Source of the DNA: Deuterostichococcus epilithicus
Lineage: Eukaryota; Chlorophyta; Trebouxiophyceae; Prasiolales; Stichococcaceae
Length of the DNA stretch: 64,000 nucleotides
Assembly: GCA_033439295.1 (NCBI GenBank)
Contig: JAVTLE010000017.1
Coordinates: 1 to 64,000, forward strand
Direction: 5' to 3'
Shown here piece after piece: positions 34,551-46,299 of the stretch. Each line of letters begins with the position of its first letter. Positions within the stretch are counted from its first letter, which is position 1. Under the pieces are notes generated by a model. The model was not told where the DNA came from. It did no database searches and was given only the letters and a program-made list of their open reading frames with translations. The position numbers were made by a program, and so were the translations under genes.

Positions 34551-37352
34551 ATGCCCTCCCATCTGCTACTATGCGCCATGCATGGAGCCGCTGCGCGTCT
34601 CTGCACTTGCGGTGCACTCCTCACAAGTCAGCAGAGGAGACCCTCTGATGGTTGCACGCCATTGACAGCCACCTGGAAGCAGCAATGGCGTGTCAGCAAC
34701 CCCGACAGCGGCAGGTCCTGCAGCTCGGGGCCCGCACTGCACAGCCAGCGGCGGCACAAACACGCAACAGCGGCGGTGCTCGCATGTGCAGCGGCCCCCG
34801 CAGGCCGGGCGGAGCCGCCGCAGACGAACGCGGCGCCGGCCATGGCCGTTGAGATGCGCGGCGTCTGCGTGACCGTCGGCCAGGGCGGTCAGCGCAAGCA
34901 GGTACTACTTTGTGATCCTCCCGCAGTGCATCGTCGCCATGCAGCAGCATGAACACTCCACCTGCACCATGCAAGCAAGGCGCATCAGCGCCTTCCATCA
35001 AATCACAGGGCCGCTTGCTCCCTGCAAGCAGATCCGCCCTGGAGCAGGTGTCCCTAGCCTAGAGCAGCACCTTGTGCACATGCCCATTTGCGGTGTTTGT
35101 GAGCGCCACTGATCCCTGACCGTCTGACCGCGCAGGTGCTGCAAGACTGCCATTTTGCGGTGCAGGCAAGCCAGCTGCACATGCTGCTGGGTCCAAACGG
35201 GTGCGCCTTTACATCACTAGCCCCTTGTGGTGTTCCCTGTGGCAGGGCCAAGCGGCGCCATCTGCATTCATTCCTGCCGCTGCCCCATTTGTGACGGCAG
35301 CAATGCATGTAGCCGACCCAACTGTGGAGCGCGAGCAACCACGAATTCCTGTACAAAAGTGGCGCTTCACGCATTGCTGGGACCCTCAGCTGTGGCGTCT
35401 GCCACCGACAACGGCGCTGCCGCACACGTGCTGCAGGTGCGGCAAGAGCACGCTGCTGCGCTGCGTCGGCGGGCTGCTGCCGCCGGACGAGGGGTTCGTG
35501 CGCGTCGCAGAGCCCGCGGGTTTCGTGTTCCAGAACCCCGACCACCAGGTGGTGCTTCCTACCGCCGGCGCAGACGTCGCCTTCGGCCTCGGCAGGTGCT
35601 GACGAGTCACGCTTGCTGATGCGTGTAGTCCTGCCAGGATGTTGCCGCCGGATTGGAGCGTCACCAGTGGCGCTTGCATCGCCCGCGCGCCGGGCGGCTG
35701 CCAGCAGTTGATGAGCCCTCCGACAGTGCGAACACAGAAGCTTGGATCGGGCAGCCAATCGGAAGGTACGAGTTTTGGCAAGAACGAGATCATTCTATGG
35801 ACGACTGAGCGTTGCAGATTAGGTCTGCCAACGGCAGATGTGGGGTGGTGGTGGAGCACTGTTTTGGGATCATGGGAATCCTGAAACCTGTCCGCATTTC
35901 GCAGTGCCACCTTCTGGACGCCAATGCACAGGCGGTCGTGCAACACACTGCCTTCACAAGAACTTGAACACTTATATTAGTCTGAACGTGCTATTGATCG
36001 CCTGCGCCCTGCAGGTACAACCTAGTGGAGGCGGATGCACAAATTGTCGTGGAACAACAGCCTTCTACGCAGATCAAACACCTGTGACTCTGAAAGTGTC
36101 CTTACTGTACCGCCCGCGCCGTGCAGGTACGACCTAGTGGAGGCGGACGTCCAGGCGGTGGTGGACCACTGCCTCCAGCTGGTGGGCCTCGCCGGCTTCC
36201 AGCGGCGGTCGTCGCACACGCTGTCGGGCGGCGAGCGGCAGCGCCTGGCTGTCGCCGGCGCCCTGGCGCAGGTGAGCTGGCGCTGTTGCATCCTGGTGTA
36301 CCGCCGGCATGCCCTCAAGCCAAACCGCAAGTCTGGCCGGTGGATGGGACCCTGCTGTTGGCTGGGCGCATGTGCAACTCCCTGCCAAACCGGTTTATCT
36401 AGCGGGTCTGCGCTCATGGAGCTGAGGCGACCAGCAAGAGGGCCAACGGTTTTTTTAAAGGGACACCCTTCCCAGATGATCCTGCCTGTAGCACCATCCT
36501 CCATCAGACAAAGTCTGCGTCTTGGCCGTCTCATGTTGTATTTCGATAATGCTGCTAGCCCGCTGGCGCCGACGCGCTCCCGCTGGACAACCAACCAGGT
36601 TGGTGGATCCTGGCGACTCTGCAGCAGGACCCCACACAGCCTGCCAGACATGCTGCACCCGGCGAGGGCGACAGCTACCGGCATTTATATTTATGAGTCC
36701 GATGGTACATCCAGATCCGAAGAATTCCGCAACACGTGTGCCACCCGCGCGTAGGCGCCGGCAGTGCTGCTGCTGGACGAGCTGACCAGCTTCCTTGACG
36801 AGGGCGACCAGCGGTCCGTGCTGCAGGCGGTGCGCGCAGCTGTCGATGCCGCCGGCGTCACCGCCGTTTGGGTGAGGAGCAGCGGCGAGCCACCGATGCT
36901 TGTGCATTGCTGCGGCGGCCCTGCATGCGCAGTGGTGGCCGGCAAGGCTCTGCTTCAGGCGGCACCGGTGCTGATGCGGCGAACCTGACTGCGAGTGATT
37001 TACGTTGGCCAGGCATCTGAGGGAGGTCCGCGTCTCCCGGGCTGGGCCTCTGCCATGCAGCTGCCGTTCAAGACGAGCAGAGGCTTTCAGAATGAAGTTG
37101 ACTACTGGTGTTCTGCTGTGAGCAGGGGCCCCACCAGCAGGACGAGCTGGAATGGGCAGCCCATGACGGCTTGCTCACACTGTGTTTTCACCATCTTCGT
37201 GATGTTCCCGCTGCTGTGCACAGGTGACCCACAGGCTAGACGAGCTGGAATGGGCGGACTCCGCCAGCTACATGGACGGCGGCGCCATCGCGGTGTCGGG
37301 CTCTGTTGGGCGCATCCGGCGCCACCTGCGGGGCCTGGGCGCAAGGGTGTAG
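34551..37352 (+). CDS. ABCI10: Plastid ABC transporter ATPase, ABCI10 type (ECF/CbiO-like)
   Basis: ATP-binding subunit of an energy-coupling-factor-like ABC transporter of the chloroplast envelope in plants. The first exon (34551-34901) encodes a basic, Ser/Ala-rich leader of about 97 residues (likely transit peptide), then MAVEMRGVCVTVGQ. 35136-35200 gives VLQDCHFAVQ and LLGPNG. 35437-35597 completes Walker A (GPNGCGKST across the splice) and carries FVFQNPDHQVVLPT (Q-loop) and ADVAFGLG. 36127-36270 carries YDLVEADVQAVVDH and signature TLSGGERQR. About 36760-36870 has Walker B VLLLDELTSFLDEGDQ. 37224-37352 has VTHRLDELEWADSASYMDGG (H-switch) and the stop. NPDHQVV and LLLDEL-TFLDE-type strings are specific to the ABCI10 branch. 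All ATPase motifs are intact. Introns hold echoes of the fourth and last exons. Confidence 0.92.
36001..36056 (+). repeat. Intronic echo of the ABCI10 signature exon start
   Basis: A copy of 36112-36168, 112 bases upstream. Both have GCAG then GTACrACCTAGTGGAGGCGGA. The echo keeps a full acceptor and about 40 exon bases, then loses similarity, so a splicing machine would see two near-identical acceptors. Confidence 0.92.
37113..37162 (+). repeat. Intronic echo of the last ABCI10 exon start
   Basis: A copy of 37211-37260, offset 98. Shared strings are CTGCTGTG before the acceptor and GACGAGCTGGAATGGGC inside the exon. The parent encodes the H-switch VTHRLDELEWAD. Confidence 0.88.
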
Positions 37353-37813
37353 CTCCTGGCGCCATTGCGGAGAAACCGTCCCGTTCATTCTGGCCCATGC
37401 CACCACGCATACATTGCACTGGTTTAGAGCAGAAACTCTTCAGGGCCTTCGTGTTTGTGGAAATCTGTGTGTTGGCGTTTGACCAAGATTATACGTTGCA
37501 GTCATGGCATCCCACTGATGCTGATACGTAACGGGACGTTACATCGCTAACAACACTCCTAAGTCTTAACGCGTGCAAACCTTACGTGGACGGCCGATCA
37601 AGAGCCGAAAATTTACCCCTGGCTCGAATCCCAACCATACCATGCAGTACGGGTTATACAGCTGTCCATTGAATTCGGAAGGGACAGCAGGCTACCACGC
37701 GGGGCTCGCAATGCCCCAACCATTCGGGTCTGTCTGCCTACCATCGCCGCTGCTAGGGCCTCCTATCCCATCAAGTGCATCCAAGACCCACGGTCTCAAC
37801 GCCTATCAATTTG
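37353..37813. other. Convergent spacer ABCI10 / mTERF copy A
   Basis: The stretch after about 37640 resembles 41.3-41.5 kb, downstream of mTERF copy B (shared GGGCTCGCAATGCCCCA-like and ATCCAnGACCCACG-like strings). The 3' flank was therefore duplicated along with the gene. No exon seen. Confidence 0.5.
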
Positions 37814-40800
37814 CTATAAAATTGCTATCGACTTGCCGGCTGCGAAACGGGTGCCCACGCCTCCTCCACCGTTGCTGCCGCCGGCAGCCGCCAGCGCCTG
37901 TGCGGCGACACTCTCGAGCTGCGGCCAGCGCCTTTCAATGTCGTCTGGATCCCAGCCCAGCACAGCGGGCCTCTTCACCAGGAAAAGCCCCAGCTCCTGG
38001 CGGCCTTCCAGGCCCTTGGCTGCATGGCCAAGTAAGCGACTGCGTGAGGGCCGTGAGCTATATACATGCCGCATTGATGGCGGCAAACTACCAGCACCTC
38101 AGTGCGCACACAGCCTGCTGAAACAGACGACGCCTGCTCACATTTTCTCTCTGGCGCCGTGCTTCCTCAGGGCACATGCAACAAGGTCCAGCAGCGGCCC
38201 TGCCTCTCACTCTGTTGAAAGTCGATGGCTGGCTGGAAGTTTGCTGTGCTCGTCGTCGTCAGCAGCTGCGGGAAGCGCGAGCCACACACTGTCTGTGGCA
38301 TGGTCCAAAAACTGGGATTAGACTCTGAAGCGACGACACTTGCAGAAGCAACCAACCTCGTCGAAGCATGCACCACCTTAAGCCGCGGGGCAGATACAAC
38401 CAGGGCGAGCAGGTGGTAACAGTATTCTTAAGTATTCAGGACTGATGAGGGCGCTTGCTGCTAGAACGCAGCAGCTAACATCTGTTGATCCTCTTTGATG
38501 GCGCCGCTTGACTGCACCAGCAGCAGGCACTGTGACACGGCATGCATTATGGCCGCAAGAGAGCTGATGCTGTCCGGCCTATAGCAGATGCTCGTTGATC
38601 ACACTGAACAGCCTTCGGCTGCACGACCCCGAAACAAGCCATGATCTCCCACGAACGCACCTGCAGCTTGTTTGCAGGCACAGCCAGCTCTGTGCGCAGC
38701 CAGTGCACACGCGCCTCGATGTCGGTTGGCGTCAGCCATAGCACCGCAGGATTTGCCTTCAGTAATGCCGCGCGCTGGAGGCCGTTCATCTGCATCAGGC
38801 CGCCACCACAGCGAAGTCACTAGGAGACCCCAGGTACAACAGCATGTGGAGATCACCCCGACGACACTGGCATGCGTGCTGAAATGCCGCTGCATTGCTT
38901 TGAGACGAAAAGGCAGCAGGCAGGCAAGCATGATGGCTGCAAAAGGCCGCCACCTTTGGCATGGATGTCTTCATGCATGCCAGCCACGCGCTCAGGTGTT
39001 CAGTGGTCAGGTCAGCCAGCAGGCGCGGCTCAGACTTGAGCAGTGCTTGCGCCCACTCGGTGCCCTCGCTGGTTGTGAACCTTCCAAGCAAGCTTGTACG
39101 CGGATATGTCCACATTCCAAGAGGAGGCCACTGTCCCTCATGGAAGAAGGAATTACAATTCTGACTGCAGGCACCGACGAAGCCACTAGCAAGCAAGACA
39201 TACATGTGAGCATGGCGTAAAAATGAACGACCGCGCCAACCCTGCAGAACTTATGGCGGCATTTTTGGTCGGCAGCCGCATTCCGACATGGGTAATAAGT
39301 AGCCACATGCTGTAAAGATAGATGCACCGAATGGCGGCGGCTGCAACGAGGAACCTAACAGTCATTGAGCACATGAATGTTACAGCATCACAAAGCCCAA
39401 GGCTTGCACTCAGACGATACCAGTGCCAAGATGATGACACTGGGCAGACTGTTACAATGAAACTTGTAATGCTCACCGGAAACCCCGAGAACAGCAGCTC
39501 AAGCATCGACTTCAGGCTCCCCGACTGGCGCTGGGCGATGGCGGGATGCCGCCGCACTGCCCGGCAGAACAGAGTCGCGCTGATTATTCCAGCAAGATCC
39601 TCGCCGAGCAGCTGCCGCACAGCTTCTGCCGCCGCACACTCGTCGTCGTAGTCGTCTGTGTTCATGTAGTGATGGCTAAGGTTATTCTATCGTGTTCACG
39701 AGCGCAAGAACCTGCCTCTACCAAGGACTGCTGCGATGATGGCGCGCAGGCGCACCTACGTAGGGCATGCAAAACGCACAGGCCGCACTTGCACGGGCGC
39801 ACTGGTTCCTCATCCGCGCGCATGTTGAAGGCAAGGCAATGCATCGGCGGCGGTCCAGCCTTTGCCGCCGCACCCATGTTGGCGAAAATGTTGTACTGTT
39901 TGATGGCGGCGCAGGCGGCGTAGGCGAACTCGGATGTGGAGAATCGCGTGGTCAAGCTGTACTCCATCCTGTTGCAGATGTGACACATGTCAAAAGTGCA
40001 TTGAAGATCAATCAAGGCGCGTATTGGCAGACTCGGGCAGACTCGCTCATGCTGGCAGGGTACAGCGATCTATCTGTCAGCCTGCACCCCAAGCATGAAA
40101 CTTTCGGCAGGTGAGCATCAGTCTACGTGCGGGCCCAATCGCGCGCCCAGCGTGCGAGGGTGATGGACCATCTCACCTCATACACGACATGACACATGTG
40201 CCTGGGTGCCAGGGTGCATATGCCTCACAGATATCGTAGACTGCGATCAGCTGCTCCTTATCGATGATCGTCACCGCAAAGCCCCCGGCCGGAAGAAGCC
40301 CTGCTTGGGCCCTGTGACACTGCAGCGGCTGCCCAAATAAGACCATGACAGCGGTGCGGCTGGCGTCCGGGAGCGGGCTCGACGGGCTTGACGGCAACGC
40401 AGGCAGCGTCAGCTGCCTGCGCCGCGGACTCGGATGTGGGGAATCGCGTGGTCAAGCCGTACTCCATCCTGTTGCGGACGTGACACTAGGTGTCAAAATA
40501 TTTGAGGATCAACCCCACACCAAGGCATGTGCCGGCGGTTTCGGGCGGGCTTCACTATCCTAGCAGGGCTATCGGTGTGTCAGCCTGCAAATTTGGCCTG
40601 TAACCCTCTGCGTGTAAGCATCCGTGTACTTGCGGGGCCAGTCGCGTGCCCAGCGTGCGAGATTGGATCATCTCACCCTGGTGCGCCATGGGTCTCGCAG
40701 ATTTCGACGACTGCGTCCAGGTGCTCTCTGTCGATGATCGACACCAGAAAGCCCGGAAGCCAGACGAGCGGGCGCTGTGACACCGCAGCGGCTACCCGCA

Positions 40801-41091
40801 GACCGTGACGGTGGCTCGGCTGGTGGCGCCCCCGAGCCCGGTCCGCCGCTGTGGGCATAGCTTTTGTCATGCGATGTCCATGGCTTGTATTTGACCATCT
40901 CTGCGTACTGCTGCAAGCGCATCGGGTCTTTCATACACAGGGATGCTGTGGAACCTGTGACGTGCATTCGGGCGCTGAGGGCGCTCGCTCGCCCTCACCC
41001 AGTCGGCGCAGGCGGGCTGTGCGATCATGCAGGCAGCAATTTCCCACTTTCCGACTGACTGCCGTGGACGCAAGCAACTCGGCAGCGGCAC
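37814..41091 (-). CDS. mTERF-domain protein, copy A of a tandem pair
   Basis: mTERF proteins are helical-repeat nucleic-acid binders of mitochondria and plastids that act in organelle transcription, splicing and translation. Exons read leftwards. About 41.09-40.99 kb is N-terminal (AQPACADW). Then come two copies of a 500-base block (40.85-40.42 and 40.37-39.93 kb) with MEYGLTTRFPTSES / MEYSLTTRFSTSEF and IIDREHLDAVVEIC / IIDKEQLIAVYDIC. 39.66-39.47 kb has LLGEDLAGIISATLF and AVRRHPAIAQRQSGSL. 39.1-38.93 kb has WAQALLKSEPRLLADLT. 38.8-38.67 kb has LLKANPAVLWLTPTDIEARV, a typical mTERF repeat. About 38.3 kb has RFPQLLTTTSTANFQ. 38.05-37.81 kb has LVKRPAVLGWDPDDIERRW and the stop. It differs from copy B mainly by the extra internal blocks. 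Exon borders are approximate; either copy could be non-functional. Confidence 0.65.
39928..40850 (-). repeat. Internal ~500-base tandem duplication in mTERF copy A
   Basis: ACTCGGATGTGG starts at 39928 and again at 40428, an exact 500-base shift. Similarity continues through ATCCTGTTGC, GTGTCAGCCTGCA-type strings and the CAGATwTCG...CGATGATCG stretch (about 40226 and 40697). Copy B has this material only once and shorter. Confidence 0.85.
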
Positions 41092-41509
41092 GGAAGGCGA
41101 ACAGACATTCGGAGGTGTATCACGTGCGTTCTATCGGACTGCCCGACAGCAGGATGATCGAATTTTGCACATCAATGCCCACAGCTGTTGACGCAGCTGA
41201 GACTTTGTTGTCACGAGGCTCGCTCCGAAAGCTCCGTGAAAGAACTTCGAAAGTATCGCAGTAGAGCCGAACAAAAACTTCCCAACCATGCCAGAACTAT
41301 GCATGGTTCCTCAGTCACGCAGTTCCCATGCAGTTGTGCACGCACTGACTTCGGGAAAGGGACGACCCACCATGCGGGTCTCGCAATGCCCCAGTCGTCG
41401 TCGGGTGTCGGCGTCTTCCTATCACCAGGAGCCTCTCGTCCCACCGTGTGCATCCATGACCCACGATCTCGACGTGCTGTCAAGTTGTCAGCATCAATCA
41501 AACAGGCGC
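41092..41509. other. Spacer between the tandem mTERF copies
   Basis: Contains the 3' flank of copy B (like the flank of copy A at 37.64-37.8 kb) and the promoter of copy A. No other coding signal. Confidence 0.5.
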
Positions 41510-44095
41510 CTATGCCTCTTCCGCCGCAGGTGCCGCAGTCGCCCGCGCCCGTGCGGCGACACTCTCGAGCTGCGGCCAGCGCTTTCGGATCTTGTGCGGG
41601 CTCCAGCCCAGCACGGCGGGCCTCTTCACCAGGAATAGCCCCAGCTCCTCGCGGCCTTTTAGGCCCTTGCCTGCGGCGTGGCCAAGCAATCGGCTGTCTG
41701 AGCTGTGGATATGCGGCACGGCCAAAAACGGCGGCGAGCACCTCAAGGCGGTAACCTGCTGGTGGTGAGCATGTCAGTGCGTACACAGCTTGTTGGAACA
41801 GACAACACCTGCTCTTGTTCTCTAGCATAGCTGTTGTCATGATTCCTTAGGGCACATTAAGCGACAGGGGCTGGGCTCTCTGCGAAGTTTCCCAATGAGG
41901 ATTAATTGCCGCTGCAAAGGCGGAGATTTCGCGCATTCATTTCAAGCAACCCACCGGCGGCCCTGCTTCTTATCCTGCAGAGCGTTGATGGCCGGCTGGA
42001 AGTCTGCTATGCTCCTTGTCGTCAGCAGCTGCGGGAAGCGCGTGCAACACACCGTCTGTGGGCATGGTCCAACAATGGGATCAGGCTCTGCAATGATGGC
42101 ACATGCATGAGCAGCGGAGGCAGCCTGCTCGTACCACCAACTCATCAGGCTGCGGGCTGATACAAATAGGGCGAGCATGTGAAGACAGCATTCAAAGGCG
42201 CTCGTGGCGGAGGGCGCCAGCTGAGATGCAGCAGCTGAGGATCTGTTGATCCTGTCTGAAAGCGCCACTTGGAACACACCAGCAGCTATACAGGGCATTG
42301 ATCAAGCAAGCCATGCATGATCGCAAGATGGCAACCAGCTCTACAGCAGGAGCTAGCACGCTCACTGATCACACCAAACAGCCGTACCCCTGAATAGGTC
42401 ATGATCTCCATAAACCCACCTGCAGCTTGTCTGCTGTCACAGCCAGCTCTGTGCGCAGCCAGTCCAGCCGCGCCTCGATGTCGGCTGGCGCCAGCCAGAC
42501 CACTGCGGGGTTGGCCTTCACCAGCGCCGCGCACTGGCGGCCTGACATCTGCATCAGGCCGCGGCCACGGCGGGGGTATCAGGACACCCCATGCAGACAG
42601 CATGTGGAGATCACACAGCCAGACTGCACTGGCATGCTCAAATGCCGCTGCTCTGTGCTTTGAGAATCAGGGGCAGCAAGGTGAGTGGGCAAGCATGATG
42701 ACTGAAAAGGCCGCCACCTTTGGCATGGACGTCTTCACGCATGCCAGCCACGCGCCCAGGTGTTCAGTGGTCAGGTCGGCCAGCAGGCGCGGCTCGGACC
42801 TGAGCGCTGCTTGCACCCACTCGATGCCCTCGTAGGTTGGCCGCCTTCCAGGGTACATCCCCCGCCCCTCATGGATGAAGTGATTATATTTCTCTGACTG
42901 CAGGCACCGACAAAGCCATTGTTCAGTGAGCAGGTCATAAAGACGAGCGACCGCGCCAGCCCTGCAGATTTTGTGGGCAATCTCGGCAGCCTGGAGCATC
43001 ATTCCAACCGACATGCGATGGGTTCGAAGCCCCGCCTGGGTGCAGAGTGGCGGCGGCTGCAGCGAGAACCACTCGCAGAGCCACTAACCCACGACTGTTG
43101 CAGCCTCACGAAGCCACAAGGCTTGCAATCAGACGATACCATCCAGTCCCAAGGTTACAGTGACGGTGACATACAGGTCCGATCTTATTGCCTCACCGGA
43201 AATACCGAGAACAGCAGCTCAAGCATCGGCCGCAGGCTCTCCGACAGGCGCAGGACGATGGCAGGATGCCGCCGCACCGCCCGGCTGAACAGCTCCGCGC
43301 TGACCACTCGAGCAAGATCCTCGCCGAGCAGCTGCTCCACAGCTTCTGCCGCTGCATCAGCTGCAGCGGCGTCGTCGTTGCCTGCATTTCTCATATGGCG
43401 ATGGATAAGTTTCCACCGTGTCCACGAGCACAATAACCTGCGTCTTGTGAGGACTGCTGCAACGATGGCACGCAGGCGCACCTCGAACATGAGAGATGCA
43501 TAGGCTGCACTAGCACGGGTGCAGGGGTCCCTCATCGGCGCGCGTGCCGGAGGCTAGATGGGGCATCAATGTGTGATGAACTTTCGAGCGAGGCAGTCCA
43601 GCCTCAGCCGCCGCACCCATGTTGGCAAACAGGATGTACTGTTTGATGGCGGCGCGGGCGGCATCGGCAGACTCGGAAGTGGAGAATCGCGTGGTCAAGC
43701 CGTACTCCATCCTGTTGCAATTGTGACACACTCACCCAGTCGGCGCAAGCGGGCTGTGCATTCACAAAGGCAGCAATCTGATGCCTGCTGGCGGACTTGA
43801 GTAGTCTTGAGCAGCTTGGCAAAGGCACAGAAGGCGATTGGACAAGCTGAAGTGCACCTCGTTGCATCGTATTGGCCCTGGTATCGGACAGCCCGACGCA
43901 GGGGACAGAAATAATAATGCAGATGGAGAACGATCGTATATCACGCGAGCTGCGACATGTAAACTTACCCACAGGTTCTTGAAGCAGTATAGATCGTCCT
44001 GAGGCTCTCGTCGACAGGTCCGTGGGAGAATGAAACAGATAATACACCTGTTTGTTTCGGGACAGGTGCTGCACTTTCAAAGCAGCAGGACGCAA
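41510..44095 (-). CDS. mTERF-domain protein, copy B of a tandem pair
   Basis: Paralogue of the adjacent copy A, same exon order. The N-terminal exon (44095 to about 43.75 kb) ends in VNAQPACADW. Then MEYGLTTRFSTSESADA (43.72 kb), QLLGEDLARVVSAELFSR and AVRRHPAIVLRLSESLRP (43.4-43.2 kb), WVQAALRSEPRLLADLT and WLACVKTSMPKVAAF (42.85-42.7 kb), LVKANPAVVWLAPADIEARL (42.52 kb), RFPQLLTTRSIADFQPAI (42.04 kb), and LVKRPAVLGWSPHKIRKRW ending in AAPAAEEA at 41510 (41.7-41.51 kb). The repeated P-x-(V/L)-L with downstream leucines is the mTERF repeat pattern. Its compact form suggests that it keeps the ancestral structure and that copy A grew. Divergent from DUS3 with about 200 bases between starts. The start codon is uncertain. 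Confidence 0.68.
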
Positions 44096-44291
44096 GGGAA
44101 GCAGCAGAGACTACGTGCACTTCAAAGCATTTTTGCACTGCACAGCAATACAGCATACATTTCATCTACACTGCACAGCACTACAGCAATACACTGAGCT
44201 GTCTGAGCTGGAGTAGGGGCGAGGTCGAAGTCTCGGCAACCTTGTCAGTGGAAGTCAGTTTCTCCGACATAGATATCGCGCCGACGGCACG

Positions 44292-46264
44292 ATGGCGAGC
44301 GGCGTCGCCCCGATCAAGCCCGAGTTCAGACGCAAGATTGGTGCGCTGATCGTGGTCGAGGCCGTGACGGGCAGCTTGGCCGCTGCGCCAGCGGAGGCTG
44401 GCGCCACGTTGACCGCTGAGCCGCCAGCTGCGCACAAGACGACTGGCGGCAAGCCGCAGCACACCAAGAAAAAGAGCCGCCGCCAGATGCAAAAGGTTCT
44501 CGAATCACGTCTGACACGTTTGCAGCTTGCGGTGGACGCCATGCTGGCATGCGCCATGGCAGCAGCAGCGGCACGGGTGCACCTTCACAACTCTGCTCGT
44601 TCTGTCGACTTCGCCTCGAACTGGGAAGAAGGCACGCATGGTGTCTCAGTCCGAGGCTGGTGGCCAACGCTGCACCTGCCCAGGCCCCTGTCCAGGCGTT
44701 GACACAGCCGCAGAGCATGCGTCAGTCAACTAGACCATCTGCAGCCAAAGCATTTTCGCCCTCTTTCACCCACAGGACCGGCAGGAGCGGCGCCGCTCGG
44801 TGCTGGAGGTCTGCACGCCCTTTGTGCTGGGCGCCTGCCGCTATGGTGACAGCTGCCGCTTCTCTCATGACGTGCCCGCCTACCTGGCCACTAAGGCGCC
44901 TGAGCTGCCTGGGCGCTGCCCCTTCTCAGCCGCCGACGCCTGCCCTTATGGTGCGAGCAGGTCTGCAATGCCGTTATGACCTACCAGGCGAAAGCAGAAA
45001 GAGCTGATGTGCGCAGGGTGCCGGCCTTGTCGTGTTCGATGATGCTGCGGGGTGCTGACAGCTCTGCCGGAGCCTTCTCACCGCTGCGGCCACGGCAGAG
45101 TGCAGCCTGCCACTGAGGGCCACTGGGTACCCTGTGTCACTGCCAGCCTCGCCGGGGCATCACGCTTTGATCAACAAGACGCGCCTACTTGCTTCGTGGC
45201 AGGTATCACCTGCCGCTGGGCGTCTGCGCACGCTGCGCCGGACGCACTCACCCTGCAGCACATCATCGAGCCGAAGCGGGCGGCGGCATCAGCAGCAGCC
45301 GGCGGCGCTGCTGCAGCAGCCAATGGCGTTGGCGCTGTGGCAGGCNCCCCCGCGGCGGCGGCAGCCGAGCCGGGCGGCGCTGCTGAGCCTGCCGCGGCGG
45401 GCACAGGCCCGCAGGCAGCCGCGGTGCTGTCGCCGCCTCCGGCAGGCGAGGGACAGCAGCCAGAAGATGCCACCTGGGCGGCGGGCAGCGGCGGCGACCT
45501 GCAGCGCTCCTCAGAGACGGCGGCGGCGGCGGCGGCGGCGGCAGCGGCTGTCCCGGCGCCTATGGCTGCGGCACCCGAGGTTGCGCATGAGGCGGACGTG
45601 CCGACAGCACGGTCCGATGATGGGCCGCAGGACACGCCTGGCAGCTCGTGCGTGGAAGTGCCACACCAGCCTGCGGCAACTGCCCCGCAAAGCCGTCTGG
45701 GCGCTGCAGCGGCGGCTACGGCAGCCGGCCCAGACGCACAGTGGCTGGATGGCCATGCCGGCGGCGGACAGGGCGCGGCAGCCGCGCAGGGTGGTGTCAT
45801 GGCAACGCCGGCGCCGGCAAGCACGGCGGCGCAGCCGTCGGACACGCCGCCCGGCGCGCCGCCACGGATCATGGACCTGCCGGCGCAGTCGACGCTCCCG
45901 GCCAGCGTCAACTTCCTGAGCAAGGACCTGCAGGGCGACCTCAGGTGAGAAAACCCTGCTCTGTGCTCTTCCGGCTCCTTGGAGACACTCGATGGGAGGC
46001 AGCTCGACGGGTTGTCGCCAAACTGATGCTGCGGCATGTTGCTGCAGCACTGCGCCGTGAGACAGATGCCTCGCTGCGCGTCGCACTGCGCTGTGTCAGC
46101 CTTGACCTGCTTCAAGAAGGTGGCAGTTTCTGAATGAACAGCTCCCTCTTCACGGCACAGGCGCAACACCTACGACTTTAGCCGCGCGGACGGCGTACTG
46201 AAGCGACTAGGCCTGCAGGCCGGCCGGAAAACAAAGGCTGCCAACGCAAAGCAGCAGCAGAAAC

Positions 46265-46299
<35 letters not shown>

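Noticed and set aside
34551-37352. An operon-like or gene-cluster reading of neighbouring genes
   Set aside because: Genes alternate strand, have many introns and unrelated roles. Shared organelle-RNA themes are too loose to call a system.
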